Positions 26,897-36,414 are shown, numbered from the stretch's first letter. The stretch is 64,000 bases of DNA from Mesorhizobium onobrychidis (GCF_024707545.1 NZ_CP062229.1:5251501-5315500), one strand, 5' to 3'. The notes: generated by a model not told the origin, from the letters alone. Program-made: numbers and translations.

Positions 26897-29641
26897 CTAT
26901 CCGGCTCCGGATTTGACCGCGCGCGTCAGCAGCCGCTGGTAGAACAGGCCGATGCCGATCAGCACCGCGCCGAGGCCGATGAAGGACAGCGCCCTCAGCA
27001 CGCCTTCCAGTTCCGACATGTCGAAGAGGAACACCTTCAACACCGCGACCGAGATCAGCGCGGCCGACGCAATGCGCAGCGCCTGCGACTTCAGCCAGAC
27101 GCCGGCGGTGAGCAGCGCCACACCGATGATCAGCCACAGCGCGGAATAGGTGTAGGTCTCGAGCTGGCCGAGGCCGCTCCACAGGCCGATGAACTCGCCT
27201 TTGAACAGCCGCCGAACCGACAGCGTCGCATAGGCGAAGGCGAGCAGTGCCGCCACCAGCGCCAGCATCGCGGCGTACCATTTCGGCCGCTTGTCTCTGG
27301 TATAGAGCGCGAGCCCGCCGGCAGCGGCGGCCGGCAAGAAATAGGCGAGGAACAGCAGGTTGAACACCAGGATTCGCCCGGTCGATTCGTCAGTAAACAG
27401 CGGGTTCAGCGCCCCAAAATGCTGGATGACGATGAAGGCGACCGAGACCACGCCCGCAGCAAGCGAACCATAGCGCAGCACCGAGCTTGGCGAGCGCATG
27501 TCGATGGCGACCAGGATGGCGCCGGCGCCGATGGCGATCAGCGTGTAGATCGCCTGCTCGGCGAGCGTGACAGCACCCGTGTCGATGGCGCCGCCATGCA
27601 TGGCGTGGCGCACCAATATGGCAACCGTGAGCAGCGCAAACAGTGCTGCGCCCGCTTCCATGGCTAGGCGTGGCCGGCCATTTGTGGTGCGGGCAAGCTG
27701 CCAGGCGGCAAAGCCGAAGGCAAGCGCCGGCACGCCGTAGCCCGGCAGCAGCCAGTTGAATACCGGCGTCGTCGACAGGAATTCGGCGCCGACGATTGTC
27801 GGATCGAAGGCGACGCGGCCGAGTACGGCGATGACCGTGCCGACCGAAATCCAGCCGAGCACCGGATAGGCGCGCCAGCGGGTGGCCAGCGCCGGCACGA
27901 TGGCCGCCGCACCCAGGAGGATGGTGGTCCAGCCGGACCCGAAGGCCATGTAGATCATCAGCAAGGCGGCGACTGCTGCCCCGCCAATCGCGAAGGAGAC
28001 GGCAGCACCGCCCTGTAGCGGCGGCTCTTCACCGCGCGCTATCCACTCGCCGCCGGCGGCGAAGACCACCACCAGAAGGGCTGCAACCGCCGCGTAGACA
28101 AGATCGCGGTCGAGATTGCCGAAGGTGAACCAGAGCGCCAACAGAATGACCAGCGGCGCGACAGCGCCCCATGCCGCCCATGAGGCGGCGCGGATTTGTG
28201 CCGACGCGGCAAATTTGCGCGCAGCCCAGAATCCGGCGCCGATGAACATAAGTCCAAGAAAGATACCGATCCTGAGCATCAGCGTATCGGCAACTGCCGC
28301 CGGCAGACCTTCGACGTCGAGAACGCCACCTGAAAAGTCTGCAGCGACGGAGGTTGGCGGAATGATGCCGAGATAGACCAGCACCGTCGCCAGCCCTGCG
28401 GCGTGCAGAAGCGCCAGCGCCAGCGGCCGGTAGAGCGCTACCGCGACCAGGGCTGCGATAAGTGCTGCTCCCGGCAGGGCATCGCCGACGGCAGCGTATG
28501 CGGGGTCAACGAAAAGCGACATCGCCGAAAGACCGACGAAGAAGCCAGGTGCGATCGACGGCCCGTCGAAGCCCGTGGCCGGTTGTGCTTCGCCGCGGCG
28601 ACGGCCGAGCCAGACGAGGGCGAGCACGGCCAGGGTCACCGCGTTGATGAAGAGGATGACAGGCAGGTTGGTGCCCGGCGCATCTGTCATGTAAAGAATG
28701 GTCCAGAGGCCGGTGCCGACGAACGCTGCCGCCATCAGCAATTTCCAGTCGCGCAGGCGGGCGATGACGCCGGTGGCGGCGAGCACGATCGCCAAATAGC
28801 CGAACAGCGCCCAGGGATTAGGCGCCTGCGAAGCGACCAGCATCGGCGTCACCACCGCGCCGAGCAGGCCGATGCCGGCAAGCGCCTGGCCGTGTACGAG
28901 CGCTGCTGCGATCGTCGCCACGCCGATGGCGCCGAGCAGCGTGAAGGCGAGCGCCGGCCCGATGAAGCCGTAGACGCCATGCGCGGCATAGACCGTACCG
29001 AACAGGATGAAGGCGCCGGCCGCCGTCAGGATCGCCGGAATGTAGGCGCCGGCAACGCCCTGCACCGGCACCTTGAAGCCGGTACGGCGGATGAACTCGC
29101 CGACGGCGACCAGCACCAGCCCGAGCATTGCTGCCATGCTCAGCCGCACGCCGGGACCGAAAATGCCGGCCTCGATGGTGTAGCGGATCAGGAACAGGCC
29201 GCCCAGCGCCAGCGCGATGCCGCCGACCCAGACCGCCCATCGGGTGCCGAGCGCCGTTTCAATGTCAGGCTTTTGCGTCGCTTTCGCCGTCGCGGCGGCC
29301 GGTTGCGCAGGTGCAGATCCAGCCGGCGCCGCTTCGCCCGCAGCCCACGGTCCGGATGCAATCTCCCCGGCTTCAACCTCTATGGACGGCTTTTCCTCAG
29401 CCTCGCCCGCCGATGACGGGACAATTTCGGTCACGGCCGCAACTGCCGCGTCTGTTGGCATGCTGTCGTTTGCGGCCTGTTCTACCGGCTTGGCCTGCGG
29501 CGGGGCCACATGCGCGCCCGAAAGCACGAGGCTGCGCAGCGCGCCAAGCTCGCGCTCGATCAGGCCGATACGGCTCTGCTGGCGCGAGATAATGACGAAC
29601 AGCACGATGATCGCGACTAGGCCGATCAGGCTTTCGAACAT
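26897..29641 (-). CDS. DUF2339 large polytopic membrane protein
   Basis: 914 residues. It begins with a membrane helix and a short coiled coil (SRQQSRIGLIERELGALRSL), then an Ala/Pro/Glu-rich linker, and from about residue 130 to the end some twenty-five hydrophobic segments arranged in repeating pairs. This is the DUF2339 family, of unknown function; proposals include envelope or transport roles. It is convergent with vapC (3-bp gap) and lies downstream of the frameshifted thioesterase on the same strand. Confidence 0.85.
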   Translation of the reverse strand: MFESLIGLVAIIVLFVIISRQQSRIGLIERELGALRSLVLSGAHVAPPQAKPVEQAANDSMPTDAAVAAVTEIVPSSAGEAEEKPSIEVEAGEIASGPWAAGEAAPAGSAPAQPAAATAKATQKPDIETALGTRWAVWVGGIALALGGLFLIRYTIEAGIFGPGVRLSMAAMLGLVLVAVGEFIRRTGFKVPVQGVAGAYIPAILTAAGAFILFGTVYAAHGVYGFIGPALAFTLLGAIGVATIAAALVHGQALAGIGLLGAVVTPMLVASQAPNPWALFGYLAIVLAATGVIARLRDWKLLMAAAFVGTGLWTILYMTDAPGTNLPVILFINAVTLAVLALVWLGRRRGEAQPATGFDGPSIAPGFFVGLSAMSLFVDPAYAAVGDALPGAALIAALVAVALYRPLALALLHAAGLATVLVYLGIIPPTSVAADFSGGVLDVEGLPAAVADTLMLRIGIFLGLMFIGAGFWAARKFAASAQIRAASWAAWGAVAPLVILLALWFTFGNLDRDLVYAAVAALLVVVFAAGGEWIARGEEPPLQGGAAVSFAIGGAAVAALLMIYMAFGSGWTTILLGAAAIVPALATRWRAYPVLGWISVGTVIAVLGRVAFDPTIVGAEFLSTTPVFNWLLPGYGVPALAFGFAAWQLARTTNGRPRLAMEAGAALFALLTVAILVRHAMHGGAIDTGAVTLAEQAIYTLIAIGAGAILVAIDMRSPSSVLRYGSLAAGVVSVAFIVIQHFGALNPLFTDESTGRILVFNLLFLAYFLPAAAAGGLALYTRDKRPKWYAAMLALVAALLAFAYATLSVRRLFKGEFIGLWSGLGQLETYTYSALWLIIGVALLTAGVWLKSQALRIASAALISVAVLKVFLFDMSELEGVLRALSFIGLGAVLIGIGLFYQRLLTRAVKSGAG

Positions 29642-29704
29642 GGCGGTTCCCCCAAACCAAGCCAGTAGTTACTGACAAATACGGCGGCCAGACGGCCAGC
29701 CGAG

Positions 29705-30222
29705 TCAGCGCGCCGCCAGACTGGCAGCCGGAAAGATCGAGCACGTTTCGGTACCAAAAGCCAGCAGCTTGCCGTTGGCATCCTTGAGCGTTGCTTCCGA
29801 AACCGCCAATGTGCGGCCCTTGTGCACCACCCTGCCCTCGCACACCACCTCGCCGGTCTTCGGCGTGATCGGCCGTGTCAGGTTCACCTTGAACTCCGCC
29901 GTCATATAGGCCTCGCCCTTGTCGAGCAGCGTTTGCACCGCGCAGGCAAGGGCCGAATCCAGCAGCGTACGGCCCAGCCGCCATGCACGCCACCCAGCGG
30001 GTTGAGATAGCGCTCGTTCGGCATGCCGCGGAACACCGCGCGTCCTTCCGACACTTCGGTCAGGTCGAAACTGAGCTGGAACGAAATCGGCGGCGCCGGG
30101 TATTTGTTGTCGATGATGCGCTGGAGCAATTCCAGGCCGGTATATCTAGAGATGTCGCCGTGCGGAATGGTGCCGAGGCCGAGCGGCGAGACCCGGCCGG
30201 GATAAAGTTCCACTTCGCTCAT
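29705..30222 (-). pseudogene. PaaI-family thioesterase, frameshifted
   Basis: Two adjoining frames together give one hotdog-fold thioesterase of about 172 residues. The first part (ATG 30222, [17 protein letters not shown] to NPLGGVHGGWA) carries the PaaI motif GGVHGG; the second, in another frame (TLLDSALACAV, QTLLDKGEAYMTAEFKVNL), finishes the domain. One base appears to be missing at about 29967-29972, within the codons after GGWA. ATG 30222 overlaps the recO stop by ATGA, so it was part of that operon. Pseudogene or sequencing error cannot be told apart here. Confidence 0.75.
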
Positions 30223-30995
30223 GTAATGATTTCTCCGGCGGCGGTCTCGGCGCCAATCTCCTTGCCCGCCGCGTGGTGCTTGCGCAAGGCGGCGAGAAAG
30301 CCGGCGCGGGCACCGGGCGCCTCGATCCCGCGCGGCTCGTAGACATGGCGGGAAAAGAAGAAGCCGGTCAGCCGGAAGGCGTCCTCGATCGCCGCCGGAT
30401 CGGCGCGCAGGCCGGAGCCGCGCTGCAGGAATGCGGGGAGCACCAGCATCTTGTCGCGCCATGGCGCGCCTGCCTGGCGCGACACGGCGCGCCCGGATTT
30501 CGGCGAGACATAGGCAAGGTCTTGCCTGGCGCCGGTCGCGGCACACTGGCTGAGATCGAGGCCGAAGCCGAGTTCGTCGAGAATCAGCAGTTCGAAGCGC
30601 GCTACCAGCTCGCCGGCGGCGTCCGTATCGTCGAGGTGAGCGATCATCACGGCCAGTGTCTCGTAGAGGCCGTCATGGGCGTCGCGCTCGGGCAGCAGGC
30701 GCAGATGCGCAGCCATGGTCTGCAGCCCATAGATGGCGACGGCGCTGTCCATGAGCCGGGCGGCGTTCATCTCGATCGCCTCGGCCTGGAAGGTGCCAAG
30801 GTGTTCGTCGAGCCGCGCCCGCCACAACAGGTCGACGCGGTTGCCGGGCTGCAGAACCGGCTGCTGCTTGCGCGAGCGGCCGCCGCGCACAAGGCCGAGG
30901 TGGCGGCCATGCGCACGCGTCATGACCTCAAGAATGGCGCTGGTTTCGCCATGCTTGCGGGTGCCGAGAATGATTCCCTCGTCGCGCCATTCCAT
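30219..30995 (-). CDS. recO: DNA repair protein RecO
   Basis: 258 residues: an N-terminal OB fold ([39 protein letters not shown]) and a helical C-terminal domain. RecO works with RecR to load RecA at gaps coated by SSB. Its place after era in Rhizobiales supports the call, although here a phosphotransferase gene lies between era and recO. The zinc cysteines of some homologues are not evident. Confidence 0.92.
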   Translation of the reverse strand: MEWRDEGIILGTRKHGETSAILEVMTRAHGRHLGLVRGGRSRKQQPVLQPGNRVDLLWRARLDEHLGTFQAEAIEMNAARLMDSAVAIYGLQTMAAHLRLLPERDAHDGLYETLAVMIAHLDDTDAAGELVARFELLILDELGFGLDLSQCAATGARQDLAYVSPKSGRAVSRQAGAPWRDKMLVLPAFLQRGSGLRADPAAIEDAFRLTGFFFSRHVYEPRGIEAPGARAGFLAALRKHHAAGKEIGAETAAGEIIT

Positions 30996-31043
30996 GAACG
31001 GAGCTTGTCACCGCTTCGGTGGCGAAATCAAGATTGGGGTTTT

Positions 31044-31967
31044 TCAGGCCCTCTGTGAGCCCCTTCCGTAGCGGTCCGCGCGCTGGTGATCGGCAAGCAC
31101 TTCATCGATCACGCGTCGCGACTTTTCAACTTCGATTGGATTGACGTCTATATGGCCGGCGGCCGTAATCAGCGCTTTCCATAGCGTCCAGCCACGGCCT
31201 CGCGCCCAGGTTGCCTCATCGGCCTGAAGACCCGCGCGAAACAACTCTCGGCTTTCCCCTTCGAAGAGCGTCCACGCAATCGCCAGATCGCACGACGGAT
31301 CGCCCACGCCCGAAGTCCCGAAGTCGATCACGGCCCTCAAAGCGCCTTGCCTGACCAACAGGTTTCCCCAACTGACGTCACCGTGGAACCAAACGGCCGC
31401 GCCATACCATGTCGCGGCAAGCGCTGCTTCCCAGACCGCGCTGGCGGCGCCCGTGTCGATCCTGCCGTCGAGGGCTGCAATTGCCTGCCGGGTTTCACCG
31501 TCATAGACGCTCAGTGGTCCGCCGCGAAAAAAATTGTGCTGCCCTGGCGCCGGTCCACCGGCGGGATCGATCCGTTGCAGGGCGACCAGGAACTGGGCCA
31601 GGCTGGCCGCGAATTGCGGCAGGCTGGCAATACGCTCCAGCGTCGCCGTCTCGCCTTCGATCCAGCGGTAGACGGACCAATGCCAGGGATAGTTGTCGGT
31701 CGGGGCTCCCATCGCCAAGGGAACCGGGACAGGCAGCGGCAGCAGAGGCGCAAGCCTTGGCAACCAGCGGTGTTCCTTTTCCACCTGCAAGGCATAGGCC
31801 GCCGCGCTCGGCAGCCTCACCAGCATATCGTCTCCGAGACGAAAGGTCCTGTTGTCCCATCCGCCCGATGCAACCGGCCTGACAGCAAGATCCTTCCATC
31901 GGGGAAATTGCGTGGCGACCAACCGGCTCACGAGAGCTGTATCGATAGTGACTTCTTGTTTGAGCAT
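31044..31967 (-). CDS. Aminoglycoside phosphotransferase-family kinase (APH fold)
   Basis: 307 residues from ATG 31967 (MLKQEVTIDTALVSRLVATQFPRW). Kinase-like motifs: DDMLVRLPSAAAYALQVEKE (ATP-site strand), catalytic FHGDVSWGNLLV and metal-binding VIDFGTSGVGDPSCDLA. Such proteins are often sugar, choline or small-molecule kinases; antibiotic resistance is not implied. The start codon and its GGAAAAG site lie inside a RIME-like palindrome that separates it from era. It is inserted within the otherwise conserved rnc-era-recO order. Confidence 0.85.
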   Translation of the reverse strand: MLKQEVTIDTALVSRLVATQFPRWKDLAVRPVASGGWDNRTFRLGDDMLVRLPSAAAYALQVEKEHRWLPRLAPLLPLPVPVPLAMGAPTDNYPWHWSVYRWIEGETATLERIASLPQFAASLAQFLVALQRIDPAGGPAPGQHNFFRGGPLSVYDGETRQAIAALDGRIDTGAASAVWEAALAATWYGAAVWFHGDVSWGNLLVRQGALRAVIDFGTSGVGDPSCDLAIAWTLFEGESRELFRAGLQADEATWARGRGWTLWKALITAAGHIDVNPIEVEKSRRVIDEVLADHQRADRYGRGSQRA

Positions 31968-32010
31968 GATCTTTTCCGAAAACCGGCTCCCACTTTTCGG
32001 GAACATGCTC
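31962..32010. repeat. RIME-like element 2
   Basis: One imperfect palindrome with ends GAGCATG/CATGCTC and an inner TTTTCCGAAAACCGG..CACTTTTCGGGAA. It fills the era-APH gap and contains the start codon of the APH gene; the era stop codon begins at its last base. Confidence 0.85.
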
Positions 32011-32942
32011 TAATGCGGAAACTCCAGCCCCATCTCGCGATAGCGCTCGGGGTCGTCGCCCCAGTTCTCGCGCACCTTGACGAACAGGAACAGATGCACC
32101 TTCTGTTCGAGGATACCGGATATCTCCATGCGTGCCGCCTGGCCGATGGCACGGATCGTCTCGCCCTTGTGGCCGAGCACGATCTTCTTCTGGCTGTCGC
32201 GTTCGACATAGATGGTCTGGTCGATGCGCACCGAGCCGTCCTTCTTCTCTTCCCATTTCTCGGTCTCGATATGGGAGGAATAGGGCAGTTCCTGATGCAG
32301 CCTGAGATAGAGCTTTTCGCGAGTGATCTCCGCCGCCAGCTGACGCATCGGCAGGTCGGAGATCTGGTCCTCCGGGTAATACCAGGGGCCGGCAGGCAGG
32401 GTTTCGGCCAGATAGTCGAGCAGGTCCTTGCAACCCGACCCGGTTAGCGCCGAGACCATGAAGGTGCGCTTGAAGGGCACCCTTTCATTCGCTGCCGCGG
32501 ACAGGGCCAGCAGCGCCTCCGGCTTGACCCGGTCGACCTTGTTGAGGATCAGCACCATCGGCTGGCGGACATCCTTCAGCCGTTCGAGGATGGCGTCGGC
32601 GTCGCCCCTGATGCCGCGCTCGGCGTCGATCAGCAACAGCACGATGTCGGCGTCCTTGGCGCCACCCCAGGCGGTCGTCACCATCGCCGTGTCCAACCGC
32701 CGCTTCGGCCTGAAAATGCCCGGCGTGTCGACGAAGACGATCTGTGTGTTGTTGTGGATGGCGATGCCGCGCACGATGGCGCGCGTCGTCTGCACCTTGT
32801 GGGTGACGATCGACACCTTGGCGCCGACCAGTTGGTTGACCAGCGTCGATTTCCCCGCATTGGGCGCGCCGATCAGCGCGACGAAGCCGGAGTGTGTGAC
32901 GGCAGCTTCTGTTGCCGGCGGGACGTCATCGGTGGCGGTCAT
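32010..32942 (-). CDS. era: GTPase Era
   Basis: 310 residues. G1 GAPNAGKST (about 24-32), G2-region TTRAIVRGI, G3 DTPG and G4 LNKVDRVK are present, and a C-terminal KH domain contains HKGETIRAIGQAARMEI. Era binds the 3' end of 16S rRNA and assists 30S assembly. ATG 32942 overlaps the rnc stop by 4 bp. Confidence 0.96.
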   Translation of the reverse strand: MTATDDVPPATEAAVTHSGFVALIGAPNAGKSTLVNQLVGAKVSIVTHKVQTTRAIVRGIAIHNNTQIVFVDTPGIFRPKRRLDTAMVTTAWGGAKDADIVLLLIDAERGIRGDADAILERLKDVRQPMVLILNKVDRVKPEALLALSAAANERVPFKRTFMVSALTGSGCKDLLDYLAETLPAGPWYYPEDQISDLPMRQLAAEITREKLYLRLHQELPYSSHIETEKWEEKKDGSVRIDQTIYVERDSQKKIVLGHKGETIRAIGQAARMEISGILEQKVHLFLFVKVRENWGDDPERYREMGLEFPH

Positions 32943-33664
32943 GCCGCGCTCCCCTTATTGAGCCAGACGCCTTCGCGCAACAGCAGTGCAGTGGCCGCGG
33001 CTTGCTCGGCCTCGCGCTTGGAGCGCCCGCTGCCGATCGCCGGCGGATAGGCGCCGACCTTGACGCTGACGGTGAATAGCGGATCGTGGTCCGGTCCCTC
33101 GCGGCTGTCAATTATGTAGACCGGCACGGCGCCTGCCGCCTGATGCGCCCATTCCTGCAGTTCGGTCTTGGCATCGCGGCGGGCGGCACCGATGGCCTGC
33201 GAGCGCGGCCGCCAGTATTTGTGGATGAAGGCGCGGGCCGCCTCCAGCCCGCCGTCGAGATAGAGCACGGCGATCAGCGATTCCAGCGCATCAGCCCGCA
33301 GATTGACGCGTTTGCGCCCGTCCAGGCCGCGTACGTCCGAGCCGGCACGGATCAACTCCGGCAGGCCGATCTCCTCGGCGATGTCCGCCAGCACCTCGGC
33401 ATTGACCAGCGCGTTGAGCCGGAGCGACAGCTCACCTTCGGCAGCGTCCGGATACGCCGCCAGCAGCATGTCGGCGACGACCAGTCCGAGGACGCGGTCG
33501 CCCAGGAATTCGAAACGCTGATAGTCGATGCCGGCATGGTTGCTGCGGGCGCTGGCATGGGTCAGCGCGCGCTGCAGGCGCTGGCGGTCGGCAAAGGCGT
33601 GGCCGGTGCGCTCCATGAGCGCTTCGGCGAGCGCGTCGACGGTCAGCCGTTTTGTCGCCGCCAT
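32939..33664 (-). CDS. rnc: Ribonuclease III
   Basis: 241 residues, a double-stranded RNA endonuclease that matures rRNA. The catalytic signature RFEFLGDRVLGLVVADML is near residue 48; a C-terminal double-stranded RNA binding domain (about 163-232, KTELQEWAHQ..GSGRSKREAEQAAATALL) is complete. It lies 4 bp after lepB and overlaps era by 4 bp. Confidence 0.97.
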   Translation of the reverse strand: MAATKRLTVDALAEALMERTGHAFADRQRLQRALTHASARSNHAGIDYQRFEFLGDRVLGLVVADMLLAAYPDAAEGELSLRLNALVNAEVLADIAEEIGLPELIRAGSDVRGLDGRKRVNLRADALESLIAVLYLDGGLEAARAFIHKYWRPRSQAIGAARRDAKTELQEWAHQAAGAVPVYIIDSREGPDHDPLFTVSVKVGAYPPAIGSGRSKREAEQAAATALLLREGVWLNKGSAA

Positions 33665-33668
33665 GATC

Positions 33669-34418
33669 CTAATTGACGAAATGGAGCAGGCGCGACGCGC
33701 GCATCAGCGACGGCCATTTCCAGATTTCGAGCGGGCTGGCGCTGCCGCCGATCGAGAAGAAGATGAGATTGGCGCGGCCAACCAAGTTGTCGTCGGGCAC
33801 GAAACCTACGGTGAAGCGGCTGTCCGAGGAATTGTCTCTGTTATCGCCCATCATGAAATAGTGGCCGGGCGGCACGTCGAATTCCTGAGTGTTGTCACCG
33901 ATCGAGTTGGGTATCAGGTCGAGCGTGTCATAGCTGACGCCATTCGGCAAGGTCTCGCGATAGACGTCGACCGGCCCGCTCTCCTCGGTAATGTCGCGAT
34001 TGTCGATCTGCCCGACCTTCTGGCGTGGCACGCCGACGCCGTTGATGAAGAGCTGGCCGTCCCTGACCTGGATCTTGTCGCCCGGCAGGCCGACGACGCG
34101 CTTGATGTAGTCGACGGAGGGGTCCGGCGGGAACTTGAACACCGCCACGTCGCCGCGCTTCGGCTCGGCGCCCCAGATGCGGCCCGAAAAGATGTCCGGC
34201 CCGAACGGCAGCGAATAGCGGGAGAAGCCGTAGGACCATTTGGTGACGAAGAGATAGTCGCCTTCAAGCAAGGTCGGCCGCATCGACCCGGACGGGATAG
34301 AGAATGGCTGAAACAGGAGCGTGCGGATAACCAGAGCGAGCAACAGCGCCTGGACGATGACGCTGACGGTTTCGCCAAGCCCGCCGGATTTCTTCTGGGA
34401 TTTTTCAGCCACGCTCAT
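33669..34418 (-). CDS. lepB: Signal peptidase I
   Basis: 249 residues, inner membrane with one N-terminal anchor helix (VSVIVQALLLALVIRTLLFQPF). Catalytic Ser45 is in IPSGSMRPTL and general-base Lys106 in YIKRVVGLPGD; box E GDNRDNSSDSR is near the C-terminus. It removes signal peptides. It is in the acpS-lepB-rnc-era block, 77 bp after acpS. Confidence 0.96.
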   Translation of the reverse strand: MSVAEKSQKKSGGLGETVSVIVQALLLALVIRTLLFQPFSIPSGSMRPTLLEGDYLFVTKWSYGFSRYSLPFGPDIFSGRIWGAEPKRGDVAVFKFPPDPSVDYIKRVVGLPGDKIQVRDGQLFINGVGVPRQKVGQIDNRDITEESGPVDVYRETLPNGVSYDTLDLIPNSIGDNTQEFDVPPGHYFMMGDNRDNSSDSRFTVGFVPDDNLVGRANLIFFSIGGSASPLEIWKWPSLMRASRLLHFVN

Positions 34419-34495
34419 GTCGTCCTCGATTATGCATTGGTTGGTATAGAGTCACGGCGCGCGCTGGGCAACGTCATGCCGGTGGTCAGATGCAA

Positions 34496-34909
34496 TCAAT
34501 ACGGCGCTTCTTCGACGGGCAACGCCTCGATGATCACAAAGGCTTGAGCAAGCGGAAACTCGTCGGTGATGGTGAGGTGAATCGCCGCTCTGTGGCCGTC
34601 AGGCAGGATTTTGTCCAGCTGAGCCGCGGCCCCGCCGGTCAGCGCCATGGTCGGCTTGCCGCTGGCCAGGTTGACGACGCCCATGTCGCGCCAGAACACC
34701 CCTTGCGCCATACCGGTGCCCAGCGCCTTGGCGCAGGCCTCCTTGGCAGCGAAGCGCTTGGCATAGGAAGCGACGCGGGCGCCGCGGTTTTCGGAGCGGG
34801 CCTGTTCGACTTCGGTATAGATGCGCTGGATGAAGCGCTGGCCATGGCGCTCCAGCGATTTTTCGATGCGTCTGATATCAATCAGGTCGCTGCCGATACC
34901 AATGATCAT
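34496..34909 (-). CDS. acpS: Holo-[acyl-carrier-protein] synthase
   Basis: 137 residues from ATG 34909. It transfers 4'-phosphopantetheine from CoA to apo-ACP. Metal ligands are Asp8 in GIGSDLIDI and Glu in [15 protein letters not shown]. The ATG overlaps the stop of the DUF2062 remnant (ATGA at 34909-34906); upstream in-frame codons are not family-like. Confidence 0.94.
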   Translation of the reverse strand: MIIGIGSDLIDIRRIEKSLERHGQRFIQRIYTEVEQARSENRGARVASYAKRFAAKEACAKALGTGMAQGVFWRDMGVVNLASGKPTMALTGGAAAQLDKILPDGHRAAIHLTITDEFPLAQAFVIIEALPVEEAPY

Positions 34910-35043
34910 TCGGCGGGAACTTCCCGTCCGGCGATTCCAGCTCTGTCCGCCAGGCGCAGCGAGCGCGAGAAAGAGCGGCGTGGCCACAGATAGGTACGCA
35001 TCCGCTCGAGAAAACCATCAGGCTTGCGGCGTCGAAAAAGCAC
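34906..35043 (-). pseudogene. Internally deleted DUF2062 gene remnant
   Basis: A 45-codon frame from GTG 35043 ([28 protein letters not shown], split here for length, then [17 protein letters not shown]). The first about 28 residues look like the conserved N-terminus of the DUF2062 membrane protein that sits between pyrE and acpS in many Rhizobiales. The membrane core (normally well over 100 residues) is gone and the frame resumes in a short polar tail, with the stop still overlapping acpS. This reads as an in-frame deletion that kept the coupling to acpS. AGGAAATGGAA precedes the start. Confidence 0.6.
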
Positions 35044-35249
35044 TCTGTTCCATTTCCTGATATCCAAAAGCTGCCGCTCCGACCACCCGGGCGCGACAGC
35101 CACATCTTGCGCTTTGCCGCCGTCGAAAGGCAACAACCACCTTGATATAGCGATACGCTGGCCGAAGGACAACCGAAGCTCGTCGGGCGCCCGGGCGGCG
35201 GATTTGAGGAGGCGAATTCGGCGCAGAGATCAGCAGCAACCCCAGCTAA

Positions 35250-35630
35250 CTACGGTCCATACTCGCTGACCTCGACAAGATTGCCGTCCGGGTCGCGGAA
35301 ATAAACCGACATCATCGGGCCACGGGCGCCGATCCGCTCGACCGGCCCGACTTCGACGGCAACGCCGTTGCCCGCCAGGCTGGCGCATATCTCGGAGAGC
35401 GGACGGGCGGCGACCAGGCAGAAATCCGCGGAGCCCGGAGTGGGCGCCCTGGCCTTCGGCTCGAAAGTGTGGCCTGCCTCATGCACGTTGATCTTCTGCG
35501 TTCCGAAAAACAGCGCCGTCGGCAGGTTCGGTGCGTCGACGCGCTTGAAGCCGAGCACGCGCTGATAGAAGGCGCAGGTGGCTTCGACGGAGCGAACCGT
35601 CAGCACGAAATGATCGATGCCGGTAATCAC
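35250..35630 (-). CDS. VOC family (glyoxalase-like) protein
   Basis: 126 residues from GTG 35630 with GGAGG 10 bp upstream. The sequence ITGIDHFVLTVRSVEATCAFYQRVLGF opens the first beta-alpha-beta module and VYFRDPDGNLVEVSEY ends the second, carrying the metal-ligand Glu. It resembles the virulence/fosfomycin-type VOC subgroup; substrate unknown. An upstream ATG at 35699 would start inside a RIME-like repeat and is unlikely. Confidence 0.85.
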   Translation of the reverse strand: MITGIDHFVLTVRSVEATCAFYQRVLGFKRVDAPNLPTALFFGTQKINVHEAGHTFEPKARAPTPGSADFCLVAARPLSEICASLAGNGVAVEVGPVERIGARGPMMSVYFRDPDGNLVEVSEYGP

Positions 35631-35657
35631 GGCAGCGCCTCCGTTACCTTGTTTTAT

Positions 35658-35701
35658 GCATGTCGTTGTCCCAAATCGCTGCACACTTTTGGTCGACATG
35701 C
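35658..35701. repeat. RIME-like element 3 (half element)
   Basis: Palindrome GCATGTCG..CGACATGC in the VOC-pyrE gap. It is the same type as the right half of the element at 63148-63196, where ATGCATGTCGTTATCG and the CGACATGCAT end match closely. Confidence 0.8.
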
Positions 35702-35702
35702 G

Positions 35703-36281
35703 TCAGATGTTGCGGCTGCCGGGCTTGATGGCCGGTATGGCGGCGAGCTCGGGCGGCAGCTTGTCAGCCGGGTAGGCCGGAACCTCGTACTCGGCGAGCG
35801 CGATCAGTGGCACGCCGACATCCGTCTTGCCGGCCGAGCGGTCGATGATGCAGGCAGCGGCAACGACCTCGGCGCCAAGCGCGCGCAGGCAGTCGACGGT
35901 CTCGCGGATCGACAGGCCGGTGGTGACGATGTCCTCGACGATGACGACGCGCGAACCCCTGGCGATCTCGAAGCGGCGGAGCCTGAACTCGCCCCCTTCC
36001 CGCTCGACCCAGATCGCCGGTGCGCCAAGATGGCGCGAGGTCTCGTAGGCCGGGATCAGCCCGCCGATCGCCGGGCCGACGACATAGTCGATCCTGCCGG
36101 ACACAGCGGCGCGGATCCTTTCGGCCAGCGCCTTGCACAGGCGCTCGGTCTTGTCGGCATGCATGAAGACCCGCGCTTTCTGCAGGAAGACCGGGCTTCG
36201 CAAGCCCGACGTCAGGATGAAATGCCCTTCGAGAACGGCACCGGCTTCACGGAAAATGCCCAGCACTTCGTCGGTGTTCAT
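35703..36281 (-). CDS. pyrE: Orotate phosphoribosyltransferase
   Basis: 192 residues; converts orotate and PRPP to OMP in pyrimidine synthesis. The PRPP-binding motif [14 protein letters not shown] is near residue 112 and [17 protein letters not shown] near the N-terminus. Typical length for the bacterial short form. It lies between rsh and acpS in the conserved rhizobial order. Confidence 0.95.
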   Translation of the reverse strand: MNTDEVLGIFREAGAVLEGHFILTSGLRSPVFLQKARVFMHADKTERLCKALAERIRAAVSGRIDYVVGPAIGGLIPAYETSRHLGAPAIWVEREGGEFRLRRFEIARGSRVVIVEDIVTTGLSIRETVDCLRALGAEVVAAACIIDRSAGKTDVGVPLIALAEYEVPAYPADKLPPELAAIPAIKPGSRNI

Positions 36282-36303
36282 CTCTGCCTTGTCTCCAGCA
36301 CGC

Positions 36304-36403
36304 TAGAGCGACGTGCGTCCACTTGGACGCACAAAGTACGCTCTAACTCTTTTACCTACGCATCGTGCTTTCCGAAAATCGATTCCGATTTTCGGGCCGA
36401 TGC
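36304..36403. repeat. RIME-like element 4
   Basis: Two palindromes: TAGAGCG..CGCTCTA (36304-36345, with core GTGCGTCC/GGACGCAC) and GCATCG..CGATGC (36360-36403, core CCGAAAATCG/CGATTTTCGG). It fills the rsh-pyrE gap. Confidence 0.85.
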
Positions 36404-36414
36404 GGTAGTGATTT

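Noticed and set aside
28403..29416. 337-codon frame opposite the DUF2339 gene
   Set aside because: Composition-driven shadow (His/Arg/Gln rich), no start site.
31044..31967. Aminoglycoside resistance gene
   Set aside because: The kinase fold is shared by many metabolic kinases; nothing in the sequence or context points to antibiotic resistance.
35018..35239. Small gene between VOC and DUF2062 remnant
   Set aside because: No ribosome site, no recognisable similarity, and alternative frames equally open.
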